Source: Bog-756 sp963845485 (GTDB taxonomy: Bacteria > Actinomycetota > Acidimicrobiia > Acidimicrobiales > RAAP-2). Taken from it: a stretch of 64,000 nucleotides of DNA. The translations under genes were made by a program, and so were the position numbers. The notes under the pieces were generated by a model. That model ran no database searches. It was not told where the DNA came from and was given only the letters and a program-made list of their open reading frames with translations. Positions 37,618 through 46,037 of this stretch are shown piece after piece. The stretch spans positions 248,001 through 312,000 of the forward strand of contig CAWJSI010000012.1 of assembly GCA_963845485.1 (NCBI GenBank), in the 5' to 3' direction. Position 1 is the stretch's first letter; each line of letters starts with the position of its first letter.

Positions 37618-39060
37618 TCAGTTGGCCGGCGGGGCGTCACCGGCTGCGGCGCGCACCGGCTTGGCCTTCCAGAAGTAGTCGTGGATGCCGTCCGAGGTGT
37701 AGAGCCTGCGGAACGTCATGACCACCTTGTCCCCGATGTCGACCGTCGCCGGATCCACGTCGGTCAGCTCCAGCGGGAACCGACCACCCCCGTCGAAGTC
37801 GAGCACGGCGAAGACGATGGGCGGACTGGCCGAGTAGGACAGATGGTCGATGGTGTAGGTGGCGATGGTGGCCTCGCTGTCGGCCCGGTCCACCGGATCC
37901 ATGTCGTCGAGGGCCCCACCCTTCATCGAGATGCGGCTGGGCGGGAGGTGGACGGCCTCAGAGGTTCGGTCCTTCGATCCCACGAATCCGAACTTCCAGT
38001 CCTCGTTCCGCCACGCCGCCGTGGACGAGACCCGGGCCGGCTCGGGACGACGAGGGGGTTCGGGGGTGACCATGCCCCGCCAGCTGAGGAACTTCCCGTA
38101 GGGGAGGTCGGCGGTGGCCGCCACCTGGTCGGCCACCGTCTCGGCCGGTGACCACTGCCCCAGTGCGTCTGTCGTCCGGAAAATCAGCACGTCGGCCCCG
38201 TCGGCCAGGCTCACGAGGGCGAGCACCTGGCCGGGTCCCGCCCGCTCGACCATGGAGGCGAGCACCAGGCCAGGATGGGCGGTGCCGGCCTGACCCACCG
38301 TGCCGCTCAGATCGTCGACCAGGACGCCTTCGCCCACACCGAGCTTGCGGGCCAGGGCCTTGACGGCCCGCCCGTGCATGCCGGTCACGGCCACCTGGTC
38401 CACCTGGTCGGCCGTGACTCCCACCGACTTGAGGGCCGACTCCCAGGCCTCGGCGCCCAACGGGACATACCGGGTTTCGCCGAACCGCTCCTCCCAGACC
38501 TTGGACCGCTGGTCACCAGCAGTCCGCCACCGGTCGAGGAACTCGTCGGTCACCGACGCCCCGCCCAGGTACTCGGCCAGCACCGGGGTTCCCGGCGCAT
38601 CGTCGCCGATGAGCACGGCGGCCGCTCCGTCGCCACCGGCGGCCTCGTCGGCCGAGGTGGGGAGGCCGTCTCGGGTGTCGGCCAGGACCACCAGCGTGGT
38701 CCCGGTCCCCGGGGCACCCAGGCCGGTCCGCACTGCCCCCACCCCGGAGCGCAGTGCCCCCCCGAAGTCGAAGGCGGGCACGTGGCCGGCCTGGCGCAGG
38801 GCGGCGTGGATCGTGGTGGCGTTGGTCTTGTCCAGGTAGGCGGGGGTGGAGGTGGCGAACCAGATCGCATCGGGGGCGGCCGCCGCAACGGGGCGGAGGG
38901 CTAGACGGGCCGCCTCGACGCCCATGGTGGTGGTGTCCTCGTCGTAGGAGGCCACCGACCGGGTGCCCTTGCCGCCGCCGGATCCGAACACCTGGGCCAC
39001 GGCGGACCTCTGGAGGCGCCGATACGGGACGTACCCGGCGATGCTGACGATGCCTCTCAT
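37618..39060 (-). CDS. HMG-CoA-synthase-like / OB-fold (DUF35) fusion lacking the active-site Cys
   Basis: The 480-residue protein starts MRGIVSIAGYVPYRRL, the HMG-CoA synthase / KAS III-like fold (to about residue 330), and ends with a DUF35-type OB fold (SASPPIVFAVLDFDGGGRFPLE, VDIGDKVVMTFRRLYTSDG). In the nucleophile loop, DFGGALRSGVGAV has Leu where related synthases have Cys, so ordinary Claisen chemistry is unlikely. In archaea a thiolase, an HMG-CoA synthase and a free DUF35 protein form one complex. Here DUF35 is fused and the thiolase lies 16 bases downstream. The role is perhaps scaffolding or a non-decarboxylative thioester transfer (inference). Confidence 0.8.
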   Translation of the reverse strand: MRGIVSIAGYVPYRRLQRSAVAQVFGSGGGKGTRSVASYDEDTTTMGVEAARLALRPVAAAAPDAIWFATSTPAYLDKTNATTIHAALRQAGHVPAFDFGGALRSGVGAVRTGLGAPGTGTTLVVLADTRDGLPTSADEAAGGDGAAAVLIGDDAPGTPVLAEYLGGASVTDEFLDRWRTAGDQRSKVWEERFGETRYVPLGAEAWESALKSVGVTADQVDQVAVTGMHGRAVKALARKLGVGEGVLVDDLSGTVGQAGTAHPGLVLASMVERAGPGQVLALVSLADGADVLIFRTTDALGQWSPAETVADQVAATADLPYGKFLSWRGMVTPEPPRRPEPARVSSTAAWRNEDWKFGFVGSKDRTSEAVHLPPSRISMKGGALDDMDPVDRADSEATIATYTIDHLSYSASPPIVFAVLDFDGGGRFPLELTDVDPATVDIGDKVVMTFRRLYTSDGIHDYFWKAKPVRAAAGDAPPAN

Positions 39061-39236
39061 CTCTCGTGTGGTCCCTTCGGTTCTGCTGGCTGGGTGTGGA
39101 CGGCTGAACAGTACGTAACCAGGGGTTCCGAGGACGGCCCGACGGTTCACCGTGCCTGGCTCCTCCGGGGTGAACCCCCAGCGCAGGGGGTGACGCTGGC
39201 CCCTGCTGCTCGCTCATCCTATGATGTCCACAGTAT

Positions 39237-39247
39237 CTGACGGTCAG
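39237..39247. promoter_or_regulatory. Candidate TetR-type operator (CTGACGGTCAG) between divergent acyl-CoA genes
   Basis: A perfect palindrome CTGAC-G-GTCAG lies in the 235-base gap between the HMGS-like gene (-) and the acyl-CoA dehydrogenase gene (+). A TATGAT box sits 12 bases upstream (39220-39225), so a bound repressor would cover the transcription start. Similar TGAC-rich palindromes are bound by TetR repressors of fatty-acid genes in actinobacteria. No TetR gene is adjacent. Confidence 0.5.
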
Positions 39248-39295
39248 TCAGGAAACCACCGCGGCGGCCGCCGCACACGGACGATGGAGGCCCAC

Positions 39296-40477
39296 ATGGA
39301 TTTCGAGTTCACCTCCGAGCAGCTCGAGTTCATCAAGGAGGTCGAGGAGTTCCTCGACGCCAACGACGACCCCGAGGTCTTCGATGTCACACGCGAGAAC
39401 ATGGCCCAGATCGTCGATACGCCACTCCGGCGCCAGTTCATGGCCAAAGTCGGGGAGCAGGGCTGGCTCGGGATCACCTGGCCCGAGGAGTACGGCGGCA
39501 AGGACGGCGAGGGGATCTACGAGTACCTGTTGAACGAGGCGCTGGCCGCACGGGGTGGGCCCCAGATCGGCAAGGGCGTAGGCATCATCGGAAAGACCAT
39601 CATCAGCCACGGCAGCGAGCGGCTGAAGCAGGAGTTCCTGCCCAAGATCCTCCGCAACGAGGTGGAGTTCGCCGTCGGTTACTCCGAGCCCAACGCCGGC
39701 TCCGATGCCGCCTCCATGCAGCTGAAGGCGACCAAGGTGGACGGTGGCTGGCGGCTCAACGGACAGAAGACCTGGACCACTTCGGCCCACTTCGCCGACT
39801 GGTACTGGGTGGGGGCACGCACCGATCCCGATGCTGCCAAGCACTTCGGGATCTCGTTGTTCCTCGTCCCGATGAACCATCCCAACATCACGGTCAAGGG
39901 CATCTGGACCATGGGCGACGAGCGGACCAACGAGGTCTACCTCGACGATGTGTTCGTGCCGGACGACTACGTGGTCGGCGAGCTCAACAAGGGGTTCCAG
40001 TACATCTCCGAGGCCCTCGACCTCGAGCGCTTCACCTTGTTCACCTACTCGCCCATCGCCCAGCGGCTCGACCTGCTGACCGAGTACGTAAAAGAGGCGA
40101 CCCGTGACGGGGAGCCGCTGAAGGAGGACGCTGTCACCCGCTCCACGATCGCCCAGCTCCACACCGAGGCGGAGGTGGCCCGGATGCTGGGGCTCAAGTT
40201 CGTCTTCGCCTCCTCGCAGGGTGGCGCGCCACCTACCTCGGAGGCGTCCGAGTACAAGCTGTTCACCACCGAGTACTCGCGTCGGCTGGCCAACGCCTCC
40301 ATGGACATCGGTGGCCCGGGTGCCCAGATCCGGGTGCGCGACGAGGATGCCCCCATGGCCGGGCGGTCCGAGTCCACGTACCGGTACACGGTCATCGACA
40401 CCATCGGCGGCGGTGCCTCGGAGATCCAGAAGAACATCATCGCCCGACGCAAACTCGGCCTCCCCAAGAACTTCTGA
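39296..40477 (+). CDS. Acyl-CoA dehydrogenase (FadE-like, first of a pair)
   Basis: A 393-residue FAD enzyme that introduces a 2,3-double bond into acyl-CoA. It has VGYSEPNAGSDAAS in the FAD-binding middle domain, GQKTWTTSAHFADW and the C-terminal IGGGASEIQKNIIARRKLGLP. The usual YEGT catalytic Glu is replaced by GG in this last motif, so the base may lie elsewhere, as in many FadE proteins that work as heteromers. The ATG at 39296 follows TGGAGG. With the partner at 42850 it may form an alpha2beta2 enzyme as known for sterol side-chain dehydrogenation. Confidence 0.93.
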   Translation: MDFEFTSEQLEFIKEVEEFLDANDDPEVFDVTRENMAQIVDTPLRRQFMAKVGEQGWLGITWPEEYGGKDGEGIYEYLLNEALAARGGPQIGKGVGIIGKTIISHGSERLKQEFLPKILRNEVEFAVGYSEPNAGSDAASMQLKATKVDGGWRLNGQKTWTTSAHFADWYWVGARTDPDAAKHFGISLFLVPMNHPNITVKGIWTMGDERTNEVYLDDVFVPDDYVVGELNKGFQYISEALDLERFTLFTYSPIAQRLDLLTEYVKEATRDGEPLKEDAVTRSTIAQLHTEAEVARMLGLKFVFASSQGGAPPTSEASEYKLFTTEYSRRLANASMDIGGPGAQIRVRDEDAPMAGRSESTYRYTVIDTIGGGASEIQKNIIARRKLGLPKNF

Positions 40478-40513
40478 TTCCGGACCGCTGTCCCGAACCC
40501 TGAGTCCGCACCC

Positions 40514-41761
40514 GTGACCGATATCTCGAACGCCCCTGCCGTCGCGCCGTCACCGGCCACCGGAGGCGGCCCCCCGGTCAGCCCCGGTGGACCGTTGGAC
40601 GGAGTCACCGTGCTCGATCTGGCCACGGTGGGGCCGGCCGCCCGCTGCACGCGAATCCTGGCCGATTACGGCGCCACGGTCGTCAAGGTGGGGTCGGTGC
40701 CCGGCCGAGGCGGCGAGGCCATCCAGCCGCCGTTCTACGCCTACAGCGGTGCCCGCTATCTCCAGCACGTCGCCGTCGACCTGAAGGCCCCCGAGGGACG
40801 GGCAGCCTTTTTGTCCCTGGTAGCGAACGCCGATGTGGTGGTCGAGAGCTTCCGTCCCGGGGTGGTCGATCGCCTGGGCATCGGTTTCGCCGACCTCAGC
40901 GCGGCCAACCCGCGGGTCATCCTCTGTTCGACCACTGGTTACGGCCAGGACGGTCCGCACGCCGCTTGGGCGGGACACGACATCAACTACCTGGCCGTGG
41001 CCGGTTATCTCGCCACCACCGAGCCCCGGGCTGACGGCGGACCCCCGGTGTCCGGCGCCACCATCGCCGACGCCGCCGGAGGCGGCCTGCAGGCCGCCCT
41101 GGCCGTGATGGCCGCCCTCATCGGTCGGGGCACCGACGGGCCCGGCACCCACCTCGACGTGTCCATCGCCGACGGCGTGCTGTGGATGACCTCGCTCGCC
41201 GTCGACGAATACCTGGCCACCGGGGCACCGGTCGGGCCCGGCCACAACATCATCACCGGGCGCTACGCCTGCTACGACACCTACCGGGCCGCCGACGGCG
41301 GATGGCTGGCCGTCGGGGCCATCGAGCCCAAGTTCTTCGCCAACCTGTGCCGGTTGCTCGGGTGCCCGCAGTGGACCGCCCACCAGTTGGACGACGACGC
41401 CCAGGACGCCATCCGTGCCGACTTCCGGGCGGCCTTCGCCACTCGGTCGCGTCAGGACTGGGTGGCCGAGCTGTCCGGGTCGGACACCTGTGTCACCCCG
41501 GTCCTGTCGGTGGAGGAGCTGGTCGACGACGAGCAGTTCGCCGCCCGAGGGGTCATCGTCGAGGCGCTGGCACCGTCGTCCGACGGCGCCGACCCGACCC
41601 CCTTCCGACAGGTGGGACCGGTGCTGGCCGGGATGCCGGCCGGCAGGCATCCCGTACTCGCCGGCGATCCGAAGCGATCCGACACCGAACGACTGTTGCG
41701 GGACGCCGGGCTGACCGACAGCCACATCACCGAACTACGGGACAAGGGGGTAGTGGCGTGA
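40514..41761 (+). CDS. Alpha-methylacyl-CoA racemase-like protein (CaiB/BaiF family)
   Basis: The 415-residue protein is a class III CoA-transferase-fold enzyme. The residue pattern GPHAAWAGHDINYLAVAGYL with a His/Asp pair, and GRYACYDTYRAADGGW followed by LAVGAIEPKFFANL, matches alpha-methylacyl-CoA racemases more than CoA transferases. Such racemases convert (2R)- to (2S)-methyl-branched acyl-CoA so that FadE proteins can act. The first 30 residues are a disordered Pro-rich extension. It starts with GTG and its stop overlaps the next gene by four bases. Confidence 0.85.
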   Translation: MTDISNAPAVAPSPATGGGPPVSPGGPLDGVTVLDLATVGPAARCTRILADYGATVVKVGSVPGRGGEAIQPPFYAYSGARYLQHVAVDLKAPEGRAAFLSLVANADVVVESFRPGVVDRLGIGFADLSAANPRVILCSTTGYGQDGPHAAWAGHDINYLAVAGYLATTEPRADGGPPVSGATIADAAGGGLQAALAVMAALIGRGTDGPGTHLDVSIADGVLWMTSLAVDEYLATGAPVGPGHNIITGRYACYDTYRAADGGWLAVGAIEPKFFANLCRLLGCPQWTAHQLDDDAQDAIRADFRAAFATRSRQDWVAELSGSDTCVTPVLSVEELVDDEQFAARGVIVEALAPSSDGADPTPFRQVGPVLAGMPAGRHPVLAGDPKRSDTERLLRDAGLTDSHITELRDKGVVA

Positions 41762-42288
41762 GCGCCATCCACGAGGCCGACATCGCCGGGCTCATCGGGG
41801 TCGAACAGTACGAGGAGCGCGGTGAGTTCCCCGTCGAGCAGGGATACGTGTGGACCACCTGTTCGTCGGTCGAGAACGCCAACCCCCTGTTCTGGGACGA
41901 AGCGGTGGCCGCGGAGGTGACGGGAGGACCCATCGCCCCACCCACCATGGTCTCGGTGTGGTTCCGCCCCCACCACTGGGCGCCGGGGCGCACCACCCAG
42001 GGGCTACCCCTGCAGGTCCACTTCGACCTGAAGGAAGGACTCGGACTACCCGAGGCGGTGATGAGCGACAACACCATCATCTTCCACGAGCCGGTCCGTC
42101 CCGGCGACCGCCTGGTGACCCGGCAGATCCTGCGCTCGGTCAGCGACGAGAAGACCACCAAACTGGGCACGGGACGATTCTGGGTGATCGACGTGGAGTA
42201 CCGGAACCAGCGCGACGAACTCGTTGCCGTCGAGAGCTACACCGGCTTCGGTTACCGCCGGGCTGAGAACGGAGGAGGCGAGTCATGA
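41758..42288 (+). CDS. MaoC-like / FAS1-type dehydratase-domain protein (hydratase subunit A)
   Basis: A 176-residue hot-dog protein with N-terminal SAIHEADIAGLIGVEQYEERGEFPVEQGYVW, then GPIAPPTMVSVWFRP and the ending VAVESYTGFGYRR. It belongs to the MaoC_dehydrat_N group, in which one subunit often lacks the catalytic His/Asp and pairs with another that has them. The GTG start overlaps the racemase stop (GTGA), and its own stop overlaps the next hydratase by four bases (ATGA). Together the two would hydrate enoyl-CoA. Confidence 0.85.
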   Translation: MSAIHEADIAGLIGVEQYEERGEFPVEQGYVWTTCSSVENANPLFWDEAVAAEVTGGPIAPPTMVSVWFRPHHWAPGRTTQGLPLQVHFDLKEGLGLPEAVMSDNTIIFHEPVRPGDRLVTRQILRSVSDEKTTKLGTGRFWVIDVEYRNQRDELVAVESYTGFGYRRAENGGGES

Positions 42289-42773
42289 GTGGGACGACCA
42301 CCACCCGGCGCCTGCTGGCCGACGTCACGGCGGGCGACGAACTACCCGAACTGGCCTATCCGGTCACGGCGACCACCATCGTCCTCGGCGCCCTGGCCGC
42401 CCGGGACTGGCGGCCCATGCACCACGACAAGGACTTCGCCGTCAACCGCAACGGGACGCGCGACATCTTCCTCAACACGCCCAATCTGGCCAGCTGGTTC
42501 GAGCGGTTCATCACCGACTGGACCGGCCCCTACGGCCGGCTCCGGCGGGTGACGTTCCGGATGCTCGGCTCCATCTTCCCCGGCGACACCATGGTGTTCC
42601 AGGGCACGGTGACCGACACCGGCGTGGACGACACCGGCTGCGGCTGGGTGGCCATCGACATCTCGGTGTCGGTGGACGGTGACGCCAAGACCACCTGCAG
42701 TGCCCGGGTGGCGCTGCCGGTGGCCGAAGACGACAACCCGTGGGACCGCACGGGCGACCGGTGGCAGCCGTGA
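42285..42773 (+). CDS. MaoC-like enoyl-CoA hydratase, catalytic subunit (hydratase subunit B)
   Basis: The 162-residue hot-dog protein has the hydratase motif with RPMHHDKDFAVNRNGTRDIFLNTP (shown here by RPMHHDKDF and the Asn/Gly-rich turn), consistent with the catalytic His and Asp of R-specific enoyl-CoA hydratases. It begins inside the end of the previous gene (ATGA overlap), so the pair is translationally coupled. Two separate MaoC-type subunits occur in the sterol side-chain hydratase ChsH1-ChsH2 of mycobacteria, which this pair resembles. Confidence 0.87.
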   Translation: MSGTTTTRRLLADVTAGDELPELAYPVTATTIVLGALAARDWRPMHHDKDFAVNRNGTRDIFLNTPNLASWFERFITDWTGPYGRLRRVTFRMLGSIFPGDTMVFQGTVTDTGVDDTGCGWVAIDISVSVDGDAKTTCSARVALPVAEDDNPWDRTGDRWQP

Positions 42774-42849
42774 ACCGCGCCCGGACGGGGGGCACCCATC
42801 GGGCCGCCACCCATCCAGAACTCGATCTACCCGAACAGGAGAGCTGACC

Positions 42850-43980
42850 ATGTTGGACCTGCAATTCAGCCCGGAACAAGAGATGCTGCGCGAGACGGTG
42901 CGGGGGGTGTGCGCCACCACCAGCCCGCTGAGCGTGGTGCGCGAGCTCGAGGACGACCCGGTCGGCTACTCGCCCGACCTCTGGAAGCAGCTGGCCCACC
43001 TCGACCTCATCGGGCTGCAGCTCCCCGAGGAGTTCGGCGGGTCGGGGATGTCCACCCTCGAGAGCCTGGTGCTCTACGAGGAGTTCGGTCGCTCGCTCGC
43101 CCCCTCCCCCCACTTCGTGAGCTCCATCCTGTCGGGCGGTGCGCTGGCCCGGGCGGGCAGCCAGGCCCAGAAAGAGGAGTGGCTGCCCCGCATCGTCACC
43201 GGCGAGGCCATCTTCTCGGTGGCATGGCTGGAGCCGGAGAACGGGTTCGGGGGCAAGGGCGTCCAGCTGCGGGCCGAGGCCGACGGTGACGGGTTCGTGC
43301 TCTCGGGAACCAAGCGCCATGTGGCCTTCGCCTCTGCGGCCAGCCGACTCGTGGTCCTCGCCCGCACGGGCGAGGGTCCGACCGACGTCGACTTGTTCGT
43401 GGTGGATCCGACCGCTCCGGGGGTCACCCTCACCCAGCAGATGTCCATCTCTTCGGACACCCAGTACCGGGTCGATCTCGACGGGGTCCAGGTGACCCCG
43501 GCCGACCGGATCGGTCCGGCAGGGAGCGGATGGTCGACCTGGGACGCGGTGATGCACGAGGCGATCATCCTGGCCGCTGCCCAGGCGGTGGGTGGGGCCC
43601 AGTACGCCATGGATATCACCGTCCAGTACGCCAAGGACCGCCAGCAGTTCGACAAGCCCCTCGGTGCCTTCCAGGCCCTGGCCCACTACCTGGCCGATGC
43701 CACGACGGCGGTCGACGGGGCCGAGGTGTTGGTGCACGAGGCGGCCTGGGCCCGCTCCGAGGGGCGGAGTGTGGCCAAGCTGGCCCCCATGGCCAAGCTC
43801 TTCGCCTGCAATACCTTCCGCGACGTGACGGCCACGGCCCAGCAGATCTTCGGCGGAATCGGGTTCACCGTCGAGTTCGACATCCAGCTCTACTTCCGCC
43901 GGGCCAAGCAGCTCCAGATCACGTGGTGGGACACCCGGTACCTCGAAGAGTTGGTGGCCTCGGCCGTGCTCGACGGCTGA
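42850..43980 (+). CDS. Acyl-CoA dehydrogenase family protein (second FadE-like subunit)
   Basis: The 376-residue protein has the ACAD fold: LQFSPEQEMLRETVRGVC at the start, VAWLEPENGFGGKGVQL, TVQYAKDRQQFDKPLGAFQA and the C-terminal QQIFGGIGFTVEFDIQLYFRRAKQLQ. The middle nucleotide motif is less conserved than in the partner at 39296, typical of the accessory subunit of heterotetrameric dehydrogenases. The ATG at 42850 follows AGGAGAG. It ends the operon that starts with the other dehydrogenase. Confidence 0.92.
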   Translation: MLDLQFSPEQEMLRETVRGVCATTSPLSVVRELEDDPVGYSPDLWKQLAHLDLIGLQLPEEFGGSGMSTLESLVLYEEFGRSLAPSPHFVSSILSGGALARAGSQAQKEEWLPRIVTGEAIFSVAWLEPENGFGGKGVQLRAEADGDGFVLSGTKRHVAFASAASRLVVLARTGEGPTDVDLFVVDPTAPGVTLTQQMSISSDTQYRVDLDGVQVTPADRIGPAGSGWSTWDAVMHEAIILAAAQAVGGAQYAMDITVQYAKDRQQFDKPLGAFQALAHYLADATTAVDGAEVLVHEAAWARSEGRSVAKLAPMAKLFACNTFRDVTATAQQIFGGIGFTVEFDIQLYFRRAKQLQITWWDTRYLEELVASAVLDG

Positions 43981-44110
43981 CCCACGGGCCGGCCTTCCCG
44001 CCGGCCGACCGCCCTCCTACCCGGTAAAACGCACGTTCGCGGGCCGGGTTGCGCTACGGTCGATTGGGCGATCCGGGAGGGTCGGACCGCCGAAGAACAG
44101 GGGAGACGGC

Positions 44111-45961
44111 ATGAGTATGGACACCGAAACGCCTGCACAGCCATCGGTCGGGGGAGGAAAAGCCTCCTCCCACGGCCCACTGTTCCGGTTCCTCTTCGTC
44201 CATGAGATCGACGAGTATCCGACCAGCGGGAAACGGACGGGCTATCTGGCCCTTGCCGTTCTCGCCACCATCGTCCTGTACTACACCTACTACACGCAGA
44301 CCGGGGTCACGCCCAACATCCTGCAGGACTACCACATGTCCTTCAGCTTCTACGTGTGGATCGTCATCATCTCCAACCTGATCGGGGCCTTCGCCTCCCT
44401 GCCGGCCAGCAAGACCGACCGGTTGGGCCGAGCCAACGTCATCATCTACGGCCTGTTGATCATCGGTCTGCTGGTGGCGATCGGCGTTCCTCTCGCCTCG
44501 GGGGAGTGGGGCTTCGCCATCGTGATCTGCGCCCTCGGGCTAGTGGAGGGGGCCATCCTCGTGGCCACCCCGGCCATGGTGCGTGACTTCAGCCCCCAGG
44601 TCGGACGGGCCTCGGCCATGGGGTTCTGGACGGTGGGGCCGGTGGCCGGGAGCCTGGTCACCAGCATCGTCGCCGCCAGCACGCTCGACCACTTCCTGGC
44701 CGGCGCCCCCATCACCGGCTGGAAGAGCCAGTTCATCATCTCGGGGATCACCTCCCTGGTCGTCTTCGTGGTCTGCCTCGTATTGATGAAGGACCTCTCG
44801 TCCAAGCTGCGGGACCAGCTCATGGTCTCGGCCCAGGACCAGGCCCTCATCGAGGCCAAGGCCCGAGGCATCTCCGCCCAGGAGGTGCTGTTGGCCACGA
44901 CCCGCCCCTGGAGGCAGATCTTTAAGTGGGACCTCGCCCTCTCGTCGTTCGGCATCGCCGTGTTCCTGCTCGTCTACTACGCGGCGTCCGGCTTCTTCAC
45001 CATCTTCTATTCGACGGTGTTCCTCAATCCCAACGGCGTCAACTTCTCCGTGTCCCAGGCCAACCACCTGAACGAGTGGTTCTGGGCCGCCGATGCCGTG
45101 GCCCTCATCGTGTTCGGCGTGCTCTCCGATGTGCTGAAGGTGCGGAAACCCTTCATGCTGATCGGGGCCATCGGGGCCATCGTGACTCTCATCGTCTTCC
45201 TCAACCAGACCACCCACGCCCACACCAGCTTCTACACACTGGTGACCATCGAGGTGATTCTGGCCGCCTTTTTGTCCTTGGCCTACGCCCCGTGGATGGC
45301 CGGCTACACGGAGATGGTCGAGAAGAAGAACCCCGCACTCGTGGGCACCGGCCTCGCCCTGTGGGGATGGATCCTCCGCCTTGTGGTGGGCATCTCGTTC
45401 ATCTTCCTTCCCGTCGTCATCCACTCGGTGAGCCCGATCGTGGACAACCAGCCCATCGCCACCCAGACCATCCCGGGCACGCCGTACAGCGCCCAGACCT
45501 TCCAAGAGGCCCATCCGGCCTCGGTGGCCTTCGCCGAACAGCACGCCGCCTTCCTCGGGGTCCTGAACGAGCCGGCCAATGCGCCGGCCGTGGCGGCTCT
45601 CGCCGCCAGCCCCACGGCAGCCAACCTGGCCAAGGTCGGCGCCCTGATCGGCCCGAAGAACACCGCGCTGCTCCTCAAGTACAACACCGAGCTGACCAAG
45701 CTGGTGGTGCCCTATCAGAAGGAGCTCAGCTACCTCTCGGCCCATCAGGCAGCCTTGACCGACCTCCAGAACGGACTGGCCCAGGCGCCCAAGCAGTGGC
45801 AGCACTGGTTCTGGGTGTGCGTAGGAGGCATGGTCATCTTCATCCCGACCATCTGGCTTAACCGGGGCCGCTGGAGCCCGAAGCGGGCCCGGGAGGACGA
45901 GGACGAGCACGAAGAGGATGTAGCCCGCGAGCTGAAGGAGTTGGTAGGCGCCAACGCCTGA
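44111..45961 (+). CDS. MFS transporter with a large extracytoplasmic insertion near the C-terminus
   Basis: The 616-residue protein has about 12 hydrophobic helices and the loop-2/3 motif KTDRLGRANVIIYG. Unusually, about 135 residues between the last two helices are hydrophilic (from HSVSPIVDNQPIATQ to LAQAPKQWQHW) and include a helical Ala/Leu-rich region. They would lie outside the membrane, a position normally taken by a short loop. The cytoplasmic tail is acidic and basic by turns (REDEDEHEEDVARELKEL). It starts just downstream of the acyl-CoA cluster, so uptake of a carboxylic or sterol-like substrate is possible but unproven. Confidence 0.85.
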   Translation: MSMDTETPAQPSVGGGKASSHGPLFRFLFVHEIDEYPTSGKRTGYLALAVLATIVLYYTYYTQTGVTPNILQDYHMSFSFYVWIVIISNLIGAFASLPASKTDRLGRANVIIYGLLIIGLLVAIGVPLASGEWGFAIVICALGLVEGAILVATPAMVRDFSPQVGRASAMGFWTVGPVAGSLVTSIVAASTLDHFLAGAPITGWKSQFIISGITSLVVFVVCLVLMKDLSSKLRDQLMVSAQDQALIEAKARGISAQEVLLATTRPWRQIFKWDLALSSFGIAVFLLVYYAASGFFTIFYSTVFLNPNGVNFSVSQANHLNEWFWAADAVALIVFGVLSDVLKVRKPFMLIGAIGAIVTLIVFLNQTTHAHTSFYTLVTIEVILAAFLSLAYAPWMAGYTEMVEKKNPALVGTGLALWGWILRLVVGISFIFLPVVIHSVSPIVDNQPIATQTIPGTPYSAQTFQEAHPASVAFAEQHAAFLGVLNEPANAPAVAALAASPTAANLAKVGALIGPKNTALLLKYNTELTKLVVPYQKELSYLSAHQAALTDLQNGLAQAPKQWQHWFWVCVGGMVIFIPTIWLNRGRWSPKRAREDEDEHEEDVARELKELVGANA

Positions 45962-46037
45962 GAGCGCTCCGGGCCGGTCGCCATGGGCCGGCGGTCTTGA
46001 TGTCCGACGGGCGCGGCGGTTCGGGGCTTCCCAACGG

